Source: Gordionus sp. m RMFG-2023
Lineage: Eukaryota; Nematomorpha; Gordioida; Chordodea; Parachordodidae
Direction of reading: 5' to 3'
Length of the DNA stretch: 64,000 nt
NCBI RefSeq assembly: GCF_954871325.1
Contig: NC_088775.1
Location: forward strand, 8,161,561 to 8,225,560
Shown: piece by piece, positions 1-12,891 of the stretch
How positions within the stretch are numbered: the first letter of the stretch is position 1
Layout: each line of letters opens with the position of its first letter
The notes under the pieces: model-generated
The model's input: the letters and a program-made list of their open reading frames with translations, nothing else
Told to the model about the DNA's origin: nothing
Database searches by the model: none
Position numbers and translations under genes: made by a program

Positions 1-1799
1 AAACATAGCAAATCAAAAGAATGTTTAATTCATACTTTTGATTCTTTCCAAAGCATAGTTAGGCAATTGTTACTGCTTTAGCTCCTATAATGAACGTATT
101 TATTTTTATTTTATAATTTTAAAAAGTTTGATCATACCGCATTTTTATCATTATGACATATAAAGAAAAATTTTAAATTTAAATTTCCCAAGTGCTGCTA
201 ACGCCTAACTTTAGCCAACTCCAAAACCAGTTCCAAATTGTTATAACGCTAACTTACGGAATTGATATTTATGAAATTAAGTTTGTAATAATTGGGTTTT
301 AAGTTTTTTTTTACATTTTAACACAGATTAGTCTTTTGATACATACAAATCTATTTCAACATCGTCTTAATCTTCAAATTAAAGGGCTCAATCTAAATGT
401 TTAAGTCCATCTTTTATGCTAAAAAGCTTTACTCTATAGGAGTTGGGAAAATTTAGGGTTATTTAACAAAGAACACTATTTCCTTATTTAAACTATATAC
501 ATGTTATTATATCAAACAAAATAAATATCAAAAAAAATTTATATCAGATGGAATCATTTAAAAATATGTTCGTAAATTTTGGCTACGCTTTCAAGCTAAC
601 CCAGACAACTCTATTATTACTATTCTTGATTCAATATTCATTTTGTCGGAACTGGGTCCACCCAGACCTCTCTATTGAGGACAAAAAATTGTAAGTTTTC
701 AAATAATATTATACTTTCATTACATTTTATATATGTCTCATCTAACTAAGTAGATCCCCTCCAATAAATAATCGAATATAATAAGATATTCATATAAAAT
801 TATGATATTAAATATTCATCTTAAATTTTAAAATGAAAACCTACATAATTTATATTGAAAGCCTAATAAATAATTCTATTTGAACAATGATTTCCATTAA
901 GATATATTATTAGTATTAACGGAATATTTCCATATATTAATAAATTTTTTAAACATCTCATATTTTGTACATTTGTGACTTCTTTTCACCTCTTTATCGA
1001 ATATTTTTGGATATACCACAAATAGTTTCATCACAAATCCAATATTTCAGAAAATTTTGCATTGGAATCTTATCTTTTTGAGATTTGATTTTTTTAATCC
1101 AAGGAGTTGGATAGCCTGCATTATTTAATCAAAATTTAACTTTAAAATTTTAAGCATAAAACAATCGAAGGCGACAGTATTAAACATGAAAAATAATATA
1201 AACCTTAAACTTATCTAAAGATATCTTTACGATCAATTTGATTTATATTTTGATTTGTAAAAATATTGTATATCCATAATAATATAATATATTGATTATA
1301 CCCTTAATATATTAGGGCATGTGAGCTTTTATAAAATTTATAAATAATGTCATTACAACATTATTCGCACTATTAGAAATTTTTTGAAAATTACTAATGA
1401 AAACAAGATTAATGGTTATCTTAATCTAATATGATGGGTAGCGTGATATATTCATGGTTTTCAAATATAATAAAAATTTGTTGGGCTTGATATGATTTAA
1501 ATTTAATTTATTAACTGATCAATATTCTCATAATATAAAATTTAATGAGGAAAAAATGATAGTTATGAATGGTGATCTAATTTGATTGGTAACATAATAT
1601 ATATTAATGGTTTTCAAATATAATAAAAATGTAGGACTTGATATGAATTAAATTAAATTAATAACTGATACTACTCATGTATTAAATAAAGGTAGATTTG
1701 TCTTGAGAGGAAAGATTTCCTATATTATTTGAAAAAAACTTATAGTATATATTAAATATAATAGAGTAAAAAGAAAGATTTATATATTTTCCTTCTTTA
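1..1799. other. AT-rich DNA without recognisable gene
   Basis: No convincing coding region, RNA gene or transposon end is seen. The only structure is a diverged direct repeat: a block containing 'ggttttcaaatataataaaa' starts near 1456 and again near 1609, about 153 bp apart, with the surrounding 'cttgatatga' and 'aactgat' text also shared. This looks like an old local duplication. Confidence 0.5.
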
Positions 1800-1807
1800 C
1801 TATTTTT

Positions 1808-3234
1808 CAGGGATGTGAACCCTTCGACAAAAAAAAAGGGTCCGGGTTCGGGTCCGGTAATAAATTTAAAAAGGACCCGGGTCCAGGTTTCGGGTCCGGG
1901 TTCAGAGGAAACATAAAAATAATGACTCAAAATAAGACTTTTTTTCATTCATTTTTTATTATACTTCAATATATACACATTTATAATTCGAAATGAGATA
2001 ATTTATATTTTAAATATTTTATTCAATCGCACAATCATGATATCTTCTAAAATATCATCCCTCAGATTTCCACGTAAATTAGTCAACGATGAAAATCCAC
2101 GTTCTACGCTTACCTAAAATAGATAGTCATTTTTATAATACATAAATTATTGTACTTGTGTCGCCGGTACAGCCATGACGATTCTATAAAAGGTATATAA
2201 TTCTGGATATATTGAAGAATTTTCCTCCCAGAATTTTAAAATGTTTGCATCTCTATTTATTTTATTCTTATAACTTCCGAGAACTTTTCTATTAAAGATA
2301 CAATAGATATTTTTTGTTCCTTTCTATCAGATGATAATTTAATTTTTTTTCTCTATCTAATAGTAAAATTTCCAGATCATCAATATCGTTATCATTATCA
2401 TTGTTATCGCTACAACCATTAGATATTGTTGTAACCACCAATGTATTGTAAATAATAGAGTTTTGAGTATGCCATAAATCTTCAAGATGGTCTATAGGCA
2501 TTTGTTTTTGCTCACTACTTAATAAAACCTGATATCGCGGGTCTAAATATATCGAATCATATACAACACTATTTTGTAAATATTGTTGCTCTCTTATTTT
2601 CGTATTTTCTAATACTTCATTTGAAAAAGAACTTGTTAATCTCCCTAACTCTAATCGACATCTTAACCATATGCCATAAAAATTCGATAAACATAATTGT
2701 TCAGCTTGCACTCTTAATGTTGTTATTTTTAAAGGAACCAGCACACTAGTAAGCTCTTTTACTTGATTCCAATCATCTTCTGAAAAAATGATTTCACATG
2801 CTCCTATGATAAAATCATTACAGAAATCTTTCAAACTTAATAATCGCTCTAGCATCATACACATAGAGGACCAACGTGTGCAATCTAAAATTGCCATTTA
2901 CCTTTTCATGGATTTTAATATTCTAACAATTGTGGGAGTTCTTAAATATTTTACAACATCCCTTGCTTTATCAATTATAGTTTTAAAGTGACTATTTTTT
3001 AGGGAGATTCCACGAAAAAAATTAATAAAATTATAAAAATTTTACATTATTAATTTTATTAATTTTTAAAAAATATATTTTTACATTAATTAAAAAAAAA
3101 GAAATTTTAAGTTAAAAATTTTTAACACCCTGAACCCTTGGACCCTCCATTTTTTAAAAGGGTCCGGGTCCAGGTTCAGCCAAAATACGAGGGCCCAGGA
3201 GGGTTCAGTGTCCGGGTCCGGGTTCACATCCCTG
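1808..3234 (-). mobile_element. hAT DNA transposon (CAGGGATGTGAACCC family), decayed
   Basis: The left end CAGGGATGTGAACCC is matched by its reverse complement GGGTTCACATCCCTG at the right end. A perfect 8-bp target duplication, CTATTTTT, lies at 1800-1807 and 3235-3242; 8 bp is the size known for hAT. Both ends carry GC-rich subterminal repeats of the 'gggtccgggt' type, conspicuous in the AT-rich background. The inside holds a decayed hAT transposase fragment on the minus strand. At 1.43 kb it is much shorter than an autonomous hAT, so it is a deleted derivative. A truncated end of the same family lies at about 12148-12225. Confidence 0.93.
2003..2897 (-). pseudogene. hAT transposase, C-terminal half (decayed)
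   Basis: Read on the minus strand from 2897, the frame opens with a TRWSS-type motif followed by 'MLERLLSLKDF', typical of the middle of hAT transposases. It continues for about 200 codons, including an acidic Asn/Asp-rich stretch. Beyond a frame break the reading resumes with 'FWEENSSIYPELYTFYRIV', 'AVPATQ' and, after a 42-nt GT-AG intron, 'VSVERGFSSL'. This PATQ-VSVERxFS signature is the hATC dimerisation domain. The N-terminal part with the BED finger and first catalytic Asp is missing. It is a non-functional remnant inside the 1808-3234 element. Confidence 0.85.
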
Positions 3235-3242
3235 CTATTTTT

Positions 3243-4750
3243 GTATTATATATGATTTATTCAATTTTAAAAACTCTACTTTATATCATTTTTTTTGGAA
3301 TATCCTATGTGACTCGAAAAATTAAATATAAGTTTGGACTTAGATATCAGGTAAAAGGTAGGTACTTACTATTAGAATTTAGAACCGGAAAAGGAAATAT
3401 TCTAACAGGGATAAATATATGAAACAGAACCTGGAACCCCTTAAAATATTAGGAAATGGAATCCATTTTTTAAATTTTCAGGAAACGATTCTGAAACTGG
3501 TTCTGACAAGAGTTCAAGCAATTTATATATATAGTATATATTATTCAAAATGCTGTTAATTCAATTTAGCTAGATAAATCCTTATTTTTTGGTTTAAGTG
3601 ACTATGAGTATCTCCCAAGGACATAACACCTATAAGTTTTTCTAATACATGAGGAGCGAGATGGATAATAATAGCAAATCTTATGAAAAGGGAATGGGGG
3701 AGGGGAGACCCGATTAAGATTTTAGCCAATAGAATATTATGTAAGCCTCGAGAACAAATAGAGGTCCAAACCTTTCTGCCACTACATAACTTTACCTTTA
3801 TAGTTTAATAAAGATTTTGGTGGATAATCATTATTTGGCTTTACATTATACTATAAAATAAATGCATTAATTAGACATAGTCTGCACTGGAATATTTTTT
3901 TTTTAATTAAAATAAAATTAAAAAAATAGGAATATATAATTAATTATGGTAGTTTAGTTAAGTTATTTTAAAAAAAAAAATTGAATTTTTAAATATAATG
4001 TATAAATGTTACTAATATTTATATGTAACAATATTGATTTATTCTGGATATATTTGCGATAAATTTTAAATTAGTCTCAAAGTTTTTACGCGTCTAAGTG
4101 TCTAATTAAAAATAAATTAAACTTATATATCATATAAATAATAAAGGAACGTATATTGTCATGATAAAATATAGTAGGTGAGTTAACTACATAAACGGGA
4201 ATGAGTGGGTGAATTGACAGTAGAGATACGCAAAACAGAAAAAATTTAGTCTAGGTCAACCATCACCCAAATGGATTTTTTTTTGAATCTCCGTTGTAGC
4301 CCGTTGAAACTCCCAGCCCGAATTTTAAAATATTAGTTTTTAAGGAGGAAATCTCAAATTATTTATTTTTTTCTCTACTTTAATTTGCATTAAATTTAAG
4401 CATTCGAGCAATAGCTTTGATAAAATTTAATGTCTTATTTAAAATCTATTTATTCTATTAATAAGAAAATATGACATGAATAAATAAGTATTTTCTACCT
4501 CCTGTATTTTTTTTAAAATTCATTTTATAATTGTCATCTGCAATTTAATCAGGCAATAAAAAAAAGGAAGAATAGGAAGAAAATATTGTTATTTTTTTTA
4601 ATACTGCCCAGAACGATATTTATTGATCATGTTTGCATTGGCTAGGCCTTACAGAACTTTAATTGTTTGGGCGTTAAAAAAAAATCCAAAAAATGAAGAT
4701 AAAACACCCCAAAATCATAATTTTGAAAAAAAAACTATATTCCAAATTTT
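3243..4750. other. AT-rich DNA with one MITE scrap
   Basis: No gene is visible. At about 3713-3785, 'tagccaatagaatattatgtaagcctcgag' and 'gtccaaacctttctgccac' match parts of the dispersed fold-back MITE family seen whole at 14.7, 16.3 and 52.0 kb, so this is a partial copy. The rest is A/T-rich with homopolymer runs. Confidence 0.45.
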
Positions 4751-4754
4751 ATCT

Positions 4755-4938
4755 CTATTTAAACGGCTCGATTGAGCGGATAATTAAAAATGGGTTAACT
4801 CAATAGTTTACCCAAAAAATTATTAAGCCTAAAGATTTTGTTCATAGATAGCACAATGGTTTGGATATCGGTTATTAAAATCTCGAGGCTTAAAATATTG
4901 AGTTAGACGTTTTCAAATTGAGCCGATTAAGCAATACC
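4755..4938. repeat. Dispersed fold-back MITE, copy A
   Basis: The segment begins near 'aaacggctcgattgagcgg' and ends near 'caaattgagccgattaagc', giving inverted ends built on GGCTCaaTTGAGC. Inside are the family landmarks 'aactcaatagttta', 'gattttgttcatagatag' and 'aaaatattgagttag'. The same layout recurs at 6.76, 14.7, 16.3 and 52.0 kb. Non-coding; probably a fold-back, non-autonomous DNA element. Confidence 0.55.
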
Positions 4939-6540
4939 ATCTTTATTCCTATGTTTTACTATCTTGTGATTTTTATTTTTATTAACTACGAACAGATGCT
5001 TATAATCGAGTTAGGCTTGAAAAGTTTCCATAAGAAAATATGAGGCAATTTAATTTATAAAATTTAAACCGGAAATAAATGTTTAAAAAGAAAATAAAAA
5101 CTAAAAAAACGATTTTAATTTATAAGATTCCATATAAATAAAAAATAAATTTGTAAAAAAAAATCGTGAGAGGTTGGCTAGGTTAATGGCATCGTGGATT
5201 TTATATACTCTGAGATCTACATATTGGTTCTTTTGGGACATTGAATTCATGATGATTAGGAATCACTCAATTTTTAAAATTCGATTTAACCGGAAATGTA
5301 TACCAGCATGTGTAGGACACATAGCAAAATAGTGTTTGAAATTCATAATGTGGGTTTACTCATATTAATGCTTGAATACATTTTCCTACCAAATCCGATT
5401 TTGTTAAATATAAAAATGGCCCTTAGTAAAATGATTTTAAATTGAGAGATTTTCCGAATCCATAAGGATTCCATATTCCAATATGAAATACCCTGCAATC
5501 AAAGTTAGCACAGAATCGCGGCGGACGAAGTATACAATATAATAATTTTACATTAACATTTTGTATACTTAGCCTCGAATTCGAGGGTAACTGTGAATAC
5601 AGTGATACACATCATTTCCATATTCCATTACAACATATACATAAGCATATAAAATAATTCTTATTATAACTAAGAAGTGGCAATATACCGGGTCGAATTC
5701 GAATCCAACTTTTCCTTATTCGTTTACGTGTATACCATAAATAAGATATGTAGGTTCAACAAGCTCAAAGCTTAATTAAGGCATCTAAATATAATTTTGT
5801 TTCCCATTTTTTTTATATAATCTTCCTATTTGTAATAAAATAATCGAAACCACACTTTTTTCCTAAGTAAAAGTTAAATAAACTCCAATAAATATTTTAC
5901 AATTTATGTTAAAAAAAATTTTTTTTTTGTACATTTAACACATGGTTTTGGTAGCGACAATTCTATAATATTTTTTTGCTTTTTTTTTGATCAAATTATA
6001 CGGAATAAAAGATTCATTTCTGCGTTCGATAAATTTTTTTTTTTTGAAATATAATATTATCTCAATTTACCCACACTTGGGTGTCTATTTTTTAAAAATA
6101 AGGTTAATATAATTTTATAATTACACTATCCCCATAATATATATCCATTATCATCTTATTTAATAAATTTATATTTTACTAAATACTTGTGACACATTGT
6201 GTACCAAATTTTTTCTTTAAGGTAGAAAATAACATATTAATTAATAAAATGAAAGAAAGGGGGGAAAAATAAAAGATATATTAATTAATTGAGACATAGA
6301 TGTTTTTTTATTTCAGGATTTCATGTTATGAATTAGATTAAATAATAGTGCCATTACAGAAATTATTTATAAAACTTCTAAAAAAAATTTTTTTTTTTTA
6401 AAAGGAACTAATTAAGAACCGGATAAAATTACTATAACCAATTATAGTTTAGGGTAGACTAATTGAAAAAAAATAAATAAGAATGAAATAATTTACTATT
6501 CTACATTATATAACCGATCGAATAAAAATAAAATTATATT
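4939..6540. other. AT-rich DNA, small hairpin only
   Basis: No gene is seen. A short inverted repeat around 5529-5572 pairs 'gaagtatacaa' with 'ttgtatactta' across about 25 bp; it could be the core of a very small MITE, but no target duplication was found. Confidence 0.4.
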
Positions 6541-6740
6541 ATTGGTATTCAAATACAAATAGTAAATTAATCGATTTGTTTAAACCAATCAAATACGAAT
6601 AGTATATTATCCTATTTGTTTAAACCAATCATGTACAAATAGTAAATTATTTGATTGATTTTTTTAAACCAATCAAATATTAATAATAAATTATTCGATT
6701 GGTTTAAACGAAGCAAATACTAATAGTTTATAATTTGATT
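6541..6740. repeat. Minisatellite, ~40-bp unit, about 5 copies
   Basis: The unit contains 'aaaccaatcaaatac', then 'aatagta', then a variable 'ttat...gatttgttt' part. Starts at about 6582, 6622, 6666 and 6705, with a first copy from 6541, give a 40-44 bp period. Copies are diverged by several bases each, so the array is not recent. Confidence 0.7.
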
Positions 6741-6760
6741 TCTATATTATTCTGGGTAAG

Positions 6761-6979
6761 CCTGTAGTTGATGCAAAATCACTCCATTTGGTTTAACTTA
6801 ATGCTTTAGTCGGAAAAATATAGCTTATGCTTAGAGATTTCGCTAATAGATGTCCATAAGCTTCTCCCATCTATTAGCAAAATCTTCAGGCTTGCGTAAT
6901 ATTTTGTCAGGCTAAAATATTGAGTTAGCCGTTTTTAAATATCGGCTCAAATGGAGCGATTTTGCTACACTATAGGCCT
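6761..6979. repeat. Dispersed fold-back MITE, copy B
   Basis: The inverted ends pair 'gcaaaatcactccatttg' near 6773 with 'caaatggagcgattttgc' near 6948. The interior again has 'gagatttcgctaatagatg', then 'catctattagcaaaatctt', itself an inverted pair, and 'aaaatattgagttagccg'. The whole element can therefore fold as a long hairpin. Same family as copies A, C, D and E. Confidence 0.6.
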
Positions 6980-8300
6980 GTAATAGCGTAGTAAAAATTA
7001 TAGCTTTTTATATCTAATCTATCCCTTATTCCTAGTAAAATTTTAAAACATAAACCAAAAATCAATTGCATAAGTATATTTAAGGAAAGGATAAAAAAGA
7101 TTGCTTTCATAGGACATGAATCATTGGGCTCTGAATATTTCTGGCAATTCTCTAATTTGACCAAAATTTAGTGCTAGAAAGTAGAAAGTCTTGCTAAATT
7201 GTACAATTATCTAAGTTCTGCAGGAATCTTAGTATCAATGGTGGCTAAATTAGACAGGTTGTGCTGTATTTACATATATAAAACTAAAAAAAGATGTACA
7301 TTTCAATTTAAATATTCTAAAAAAAAATAATGGCCGCCATCTGAAAAATAAATGTAATTATCTCCGACCTTCACATATTTGTTGACTGGCCAAAATTTTA
7401 CTTTATAACTTTATTTTTTTATACAAAAAAAACTCTTTATGTATGTGCCAAATACCACGACAAATGATCAAGAATTTTGGCCTGCCACAAATTTTTTTGT
7501 TTTTTAAAAACTATATTAAGCCTTGCTGAATGAGAAGCCCACCTATGATAATTAAGAAAAATATAAAATTTTAAATTTCAATCTCCTCCTGTCTGAGGTC
7601 GAGACATAGGCATTCAGAATGCATAAATTTTTTGAATTTTAAAATTCCGAAAAATAGATTTTATTAAGCTAGAATATTCCAAATATATTCATGTAACTAT
7701 TATATAAAAATTTAAATGATGGGAAAAATATAGAGGACAAATACCAGAATATAAAAACCGGAAGTAGAAGAAAATCAGTAATTTTTTCTTCTCTCGTTTT
7801 TTTTAAATTCAAGTAGATCCTTTGATGAAGGCATTTATATAAAAATTGGGATGAAGATTCTACATGTTTTTAACCTATGATTATGTAATGGGAAACAATG
7901 GCCTAATTTCAACTTTTGCCACAGAATTTTCTCCTAAATAACATGTAAATAAAGTCAAGGCCATCAAATTAGACATGATTATATCTGTCACTCAGTTGCC
8001 CTGTTTATAAATTTTTTTTTCATACATGCTCTCGAATAATGACTAAAATTTAAGTGCACACATTAGAATCCCCCCTGCATAATTGACAGCCATATCCCAA
8101 CCGGCCATAACATCATAAACCAGATCGCTAATCTTTAAAAAAATAATTTTATTTCCGAATGTTCTTATTTCCCTGATTATAAAAATTAAAAATACAAGAA
8201 AAGTTTCTAAAAATTTTTAGGGAGTCTAGTCAAAATGTACGTATTTTAAATGAGAGAAAACGCGTGGAAATTTTTACAATCTCAGGGAGTTCAGCTAAAA
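6980..8300. other. AT-rich DNA without recognisable gene
   Basis: No supported gene or repeat. A short minus-strand reading frame at 6970-7164 has no recognisable domain and overlaps the end of MITE copy B, so it is not called. Confidence 0.5.
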
Positions 8301-8307
8301 AAAAATT

Positions 8308-8378
8308 ATGGAGGGCTTCGCCCCCCATACTCCCAATTAGAGGGTCTTTGGCCCGCTTTTGCCCGGCCTTCGGCCGGG
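8308..8378. repeat. Two strong GC hairpins
   Basis: ATGGAGGGC-TTC-GCCCCCCAT at 8308-8327 folds with one mismatch, and CCCGGCC-TTC-GGCCGGG at 8362-8378 folds perfectly with a 3-nt loop. Both share the TTC loop and stand out against flanks of nearly pure A/T. They are probably part of a mobile element: another GC-rich end ('cgccccctcctagggacgcc', ending CACTG) lies at 9840-9864 in the arrangement of a hAT right end. Confidence 0.5.
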
Positions 8379-9779
8379 TTTTATATTAATATATTATACA
8401 TTTTTAAAATATGCTAATTCTAGACAATTATTCTGAATTATTTTGTCATTTATAATATTTTGCATACAAAATAACCTAGCATATAAATAATTAAAACAAT
8501 ACAATAAATTTCTAAAAATAATATTTTTTAATACAAAATCTATTCATTACAGTATAAAATATTTTCGATTGCTGATATAAAAAAATTTTGCGTAAAAAAA
8601 GGTTAATTAATTCATACATATGCCTCAATTGATAATGGTTTTAAAAAACCACATAAGGCTATATAATTCTATCAAGTTACATTGACAAAAGGTCATGACA
8701 CTCACGATGGTAATAAATTGATAAAACAAAAACAGTAAAATTCTTTAGAAGAAATTATGCAAATATATTGAAGTTTTGAGTTATTTATATGGCAAGGATG
8801 CCATATTAGAAATGAAACATTTTTTAACTATAAAATAAGAATCAGAGTTATATGATGAAAGTAATTAAGATTCATATATTATTGTCGCACCATCTCTAGT
8901 TGGTTTATTATATCTTAAAATAATAATAGATTGTAATAATATCAAAAATATATCCTTATTAAAAATTTAACTCAAAACTGTTTTTCAAAGAAGAAAAAAA
9001 ATAGATTTCCTAAAAACATGTAAAAAAAGAGAAGAAAAGATATCTAATTTATTACATCCATTGTGGGATGAATAATAAGAAGTTTAATTTTAATAATATA
9101 TTTAATAAATAGATGGCGTTAAATAATTGAAATTTACTTATATTTATTATCAAAAGCATTATTATCAAGATTTTAAAACTATTAACTGTAATATATTATA
9201 TAACTCTCAAATATGTCTGTAAAGGTGGCATTTTTTTTATAAATAATTATATATTATAAAGGATTATAAACTATTTATCTACTTACTTTTTATAAATAAA
9301 TATCTTATACTCATTTGGATTTGGACCTTGAAAATAATTTTAGGAAGAGACATGATAATTAAAATTATAAGTCAAAATGTAGTTGATTAGTGATTTTGAA
9401 CTCGGCTAATTACAATATTAAATTTGTTAATTTTCAATTAAAAAATGATTATATTTATTTAATTAAGGTTATATAATAATTTAAATAATAAAAGTCAATT
9501 AAGCTTTAACTGTTAATTCTAAATTAATATTTAGTGAGTGATATTGATATATTCTTAACACAGAATTTGATTGCAAGCTGACAGGTGAACATATAATTTA
9601 TATGTATAATCTAATCTAATAATTAAAATAGTATTCATTTTATAAAAATTTAGATAGTTTTATTAATTTTTAAATAAAAAAATTAAATCTATATATTACT
9701 CAATAGAATTATAAAAGAAATCGTTCAGGGGGCAATTTAAAAAATTTATTTTTAGTTCAAGGGGATATTAAGGAGCAAT
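8379..9779. other. AT-rich stretch, possible interior of an old transposon
   Basis: No coding sequence could be read. The stretch lies between the GC hairpins at 8.3 kb and the hAT-type end at 9.86 kb. It may be a decayed element interior, but nothing inside confirms that. Confidence 0.35.
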
Positions 9780-9864
9780 TAAAAAAAAAATTTTTTTTGC
9801 TTCAGGGGGCTATTCAATTCAGGGGGTTTGAGCCCCTGCGCGCCCCCTCCTAGGGACGCCACTG
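9780..9864 (-). mobile_element. Solo hAT-type terminal end (CAGTGGCGTCCCTAG)
   Basis: Read on the minus strand the sequence starts CAGTGGCGTCCCTAGGAG and continues with C- and G-rich blocks ('caaaccccctgaatt', 'agccccctgaagc'). CAGTGGCG-type ends are common among arthropod hAT elements (family knowledge). No matching left end is clear, though the GC hairpins at 8.3 kb may belong to it. Confidence 0.5.
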
Positions 9865-11883
9865 TTATATGATATGTACATTTTATTTTCTTTGTTGAAT
9901 ATATTTATTTTTTGTTAAACTTTCCTCGTTATTTGTTATCTTTGGTCCAATTCTCTTACTCAGCCTATAGACGTTTATATAATAGTCTTATGACGATTAT
10001 GAAAACAGATTCTATAAAAGAATATATTTATATTTAAATTTTTAAAAAATCCGATTGTATTATTTTTTTATGTATGATTCCCCTTAGAATAAATTTAATT
10101 TTTTTCTGTTCTGTAAAAATCTTAATCAATTATGTGATGATTAATGATTTTTTAAAATCTAGAATTTATTTCATTTTATAATTTTTGTAATTATATCCTT
10201 TAAAAAAATTAGCTATTAAATTATTCACTTGCGTGTAAAATCACCTTGTTTATATGTAGAATATTACATCATTCTAAAATAATTGATGAGGTTCTTTCCA
10301 TCTTTCTTCCGTGCTATAATTAGGACGACATCCAAAATTATTATCTAACAGATAATTTTCCCGCTTCTTAATAATAAATGCCTAAATTTACTAAAAATAA
10401 CATTTGCAAAAATAGACTAAATTCATAAATCCCTTGATCCTTTCACGGAAATAGAAATATCAGACAGGTTTGTTACTATCACGAATACTTGTATTTAAAA
10501 TAATAAATACAAATTAATTTTTAAATACATTATAACTGGGAATTAAATTTTCATGTTATTTCCTTAGTATGTGAGAGCTAAAACATAGTTTTATCGTACT
10601 TCTTTCTTAAATTAGTATTTTTTTTCAATATGGCAATTGTTTTCGATTTAGCAAAAATCTTTGCATGAATTGCATATTTTTTTTTGAAAGATGGGAATGG
10701 GTTATAATCCCCTCATAAGCTACAATCCTTATAATTTTTAAATCACTCTTTGGCTCATTTTGGAGTGAGAGAACAATATTAAATTTTGGGCTATCTCATA
10801 AAAAAAATTAATTAAAGAAAAAATTTCAAACATTGCCATTCTTTTCCTAATAACAAATAAATGTTGCCATTATTTTAGTAAATATTCATATATATAATTT
10901 ATTTTAAGAATGGATAATGTTATTTTAAAGCGATAATTATCATTTATTGAAGGACCAAGGCCTTTTTACCTTTTTGCCATTCTTCCACGCTTCCTTTTTT
11001 TGTCCTATTGGAATTCCGTCTCATTAGGTAATGTATAAATATTACATCTAAAAGTTATTACTCTTAGGAGTTCAAAATTATATATTTAAAAAAATAAAAA
11101 AAATTATATATACGGACAAATGAGCTCGTCATCCAGTCTTCGTGATTGAAACAAATCTTATTCATTTTGTGGATGTATCATTTTGAAATGATCAAAATTA
11201 ATCCACGTTTTTGAAGTTTTGGTGTAAATATAATCTGGATAAAATTTTTAATTAAAAATGATGTTTTAAATACCTCATTTTTAAATTCATTGTCGAAAAC
11301 ACGTTTTTTTTAACTTATAAATATATATTATTTTTCATAAAAAAAACCTCAAACTTTAAACTTTAAAAAAAATATTTATCATATTTGATGGACAAATAAA
11401 AAAAAATTGTTAATAAGTTAACATTTTTAATATAAAAACCATGTTTTTATTAGTATTTATCTCAAAAAAAGTAACCCAAAATTATTTTTATAAAAATCTA
11501 ATATAGCCAAAGGCCTACTAAATGAATATATATCATTAATAAAATTTATGGAAAATAAACCAACCTAATAGCATAGCAAGCCTATGTTTTGTAGCAATGG
11601 TAATAATATTTTATTATGAATGATATTAAGGCCATGGCGATTAAATAAAACATTTAAAATAGAAATTACAAAAAAATTTTTTTTAACGATGTCAAAATGA
11701 AGTATGTATATAAATTTTTATATTTAAAAACATTTAAAAAGAACTTAAAAAAAGAGGTTTATATCTAGAGAGGAGTATATGCCTAGAAAATGAGACCGGC
11801 AGATTTCGTGAGAAATCTTCTGACGAAGGTAATCCTTCTTTGGGATTAATCTATCTCTTTTTTTTTCCTATGATTTTAATAAA
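9865..11883. other. AT-rich DNA without recognisable gene
   Basis: Nothing supported. The text is low-complexity A/T. A slightly GC-richer piece with short inverted words ('agatttcgtgagaaatct') lies near 11800-11850 just before the unassigned frame at 11.9 kb. Confidence 0.45.
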
Positions 11884-11884
11884 A

Positions 11885-12131
11885 TTAAAAAGTCTCATTT
11901 CCGAACATGGCTAAGGTGCTGTCTGTAAAGGCAGAATATTTGTTTTTAAAGGACTTCTGCCATTTAGATGATAGAAAATGGGATGTTAGACTGTTGCCAA
12001 AATCAACACAAGGGTATTTCCGGTTCAGCTGGAGACCGTTCGCCCAAGGAATAAAATTATTTTTTAATTTTTTTACTCGTAAATTACTAAATAACAAATA
12101 TAGGAGAAAAAATGGTGTTATTTTGAATTAA
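11885..12131. other. Unassigned GC-richer segment, open on both strands
   Basis: A compact block is open for about 70 codons on each strand: plus from an ATG at 11907, minus from 12097. Neither translation shows a domain I recognise. The plus peptide has 'FCHLDDRKWDVRLLPKST' and the minus one 'PWANGLQLNRKYPCVDFGNS'. It abuts the hAT end at 12.15-12.22 kb, so it may be cargo or interior of that element, or a lone host exon. No function can be given. Confidence 0.25.
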
Positions 12132-12147
12132 TATTTCTATATGTTCT

Positions 12148-12225
12148 CCAAACCCGAAATCCTAAAATTTTTAAAAAAATTTCCTGAACCCGGACCCTTT
12201 TATTGTCGAAGGGTTCACATCCCTA
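12148..12225 (-). mobile_element. Truncated end of the CAGGGATGTGAACCC hAT family
   Basis: The sequence 'gtcgaagggttcacatccct' is the reverse complement of the left end of the 1808-3234 element, including its neighbouring 'cgacaa...gggtccgggtt' part (here 'gaacccggacccttttattgtcg'). The opposite end and a target duplication were not found, so this is a broken copy. Confidence 0.75.
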
Positions 12226-12891
12226 TTTTTTTATTCTCAAAATATCTGATTATTTTGGAAATCATTGGAGTTTACAAAGGAAGGTGGGTTCGTAAATCCC
12301 ACTCTCTTTTGACTCTTAAAAAACGATGTCAACAAATCTTAGAAAAAGTCGCTAAAATCTAATGACATCATTCAGGATTACTATCAAAAGCATTTTTTTT
12401 CTCTAAATATATTTATAACCCTTTATAAAATGTATATACAAGGTTTAAATCGAATATCTCTCGTTCATTATTTTTTATACCAGTATGAGCATCAGGGACG
12501 TTGAGCATAACATACTATAAAAAGATGGTATATAATTAAAGTAATTAGTCATTACTAATAATTGTCCATCAATTACCTATAATATTGTATAGATTGTGAT
12601 TTTTCAAATTAATAGAATTATTATTATAATTTGTTTTGGATAAGTTTGTTAACTAGTTTTATAATTATAAAACATAGGTACAATATACATATATGGGCTT
12701 ATTAAGCAATTAAAAAATAAAATAATTCTTAATCTAGTTATATTTTAATTGAGTTAGTGTTCGTTGGACCATAGTATATTTAAACTATATTCCTACTAAT
12801 TCTAACAAAGATTTGTAATTTTTTTAAAAAAAATGACTTTTAAATACAAAAATGCACTAATAGGCACCCCTCGAAATCAAATCCTATATCA
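12226..12891. other. AT-rich DNA upstream of the 12.9-kb ORF
   Basis: No element or coding exon is evident. It would contain the promoter and any upstream exon of the 12892 ORF, but no TATA box or splice site can be singled out with confidence in this composition. Confidence 0.35.

Noticed and set aside
1682-1948. 88-codon minus-strand frame with 'PGPETWTRVLF'
   Set aside because: It reads through the GC-rich subterminal repeat of the hAT element; the peptide is a by-product of that repeat.
8362-8378. GC hairpin resembling a bacterial terminator
   Set aside because: All other signals are eukaryotic (introns, transposons) and no gene ends there; more likely a transposon hairpin.
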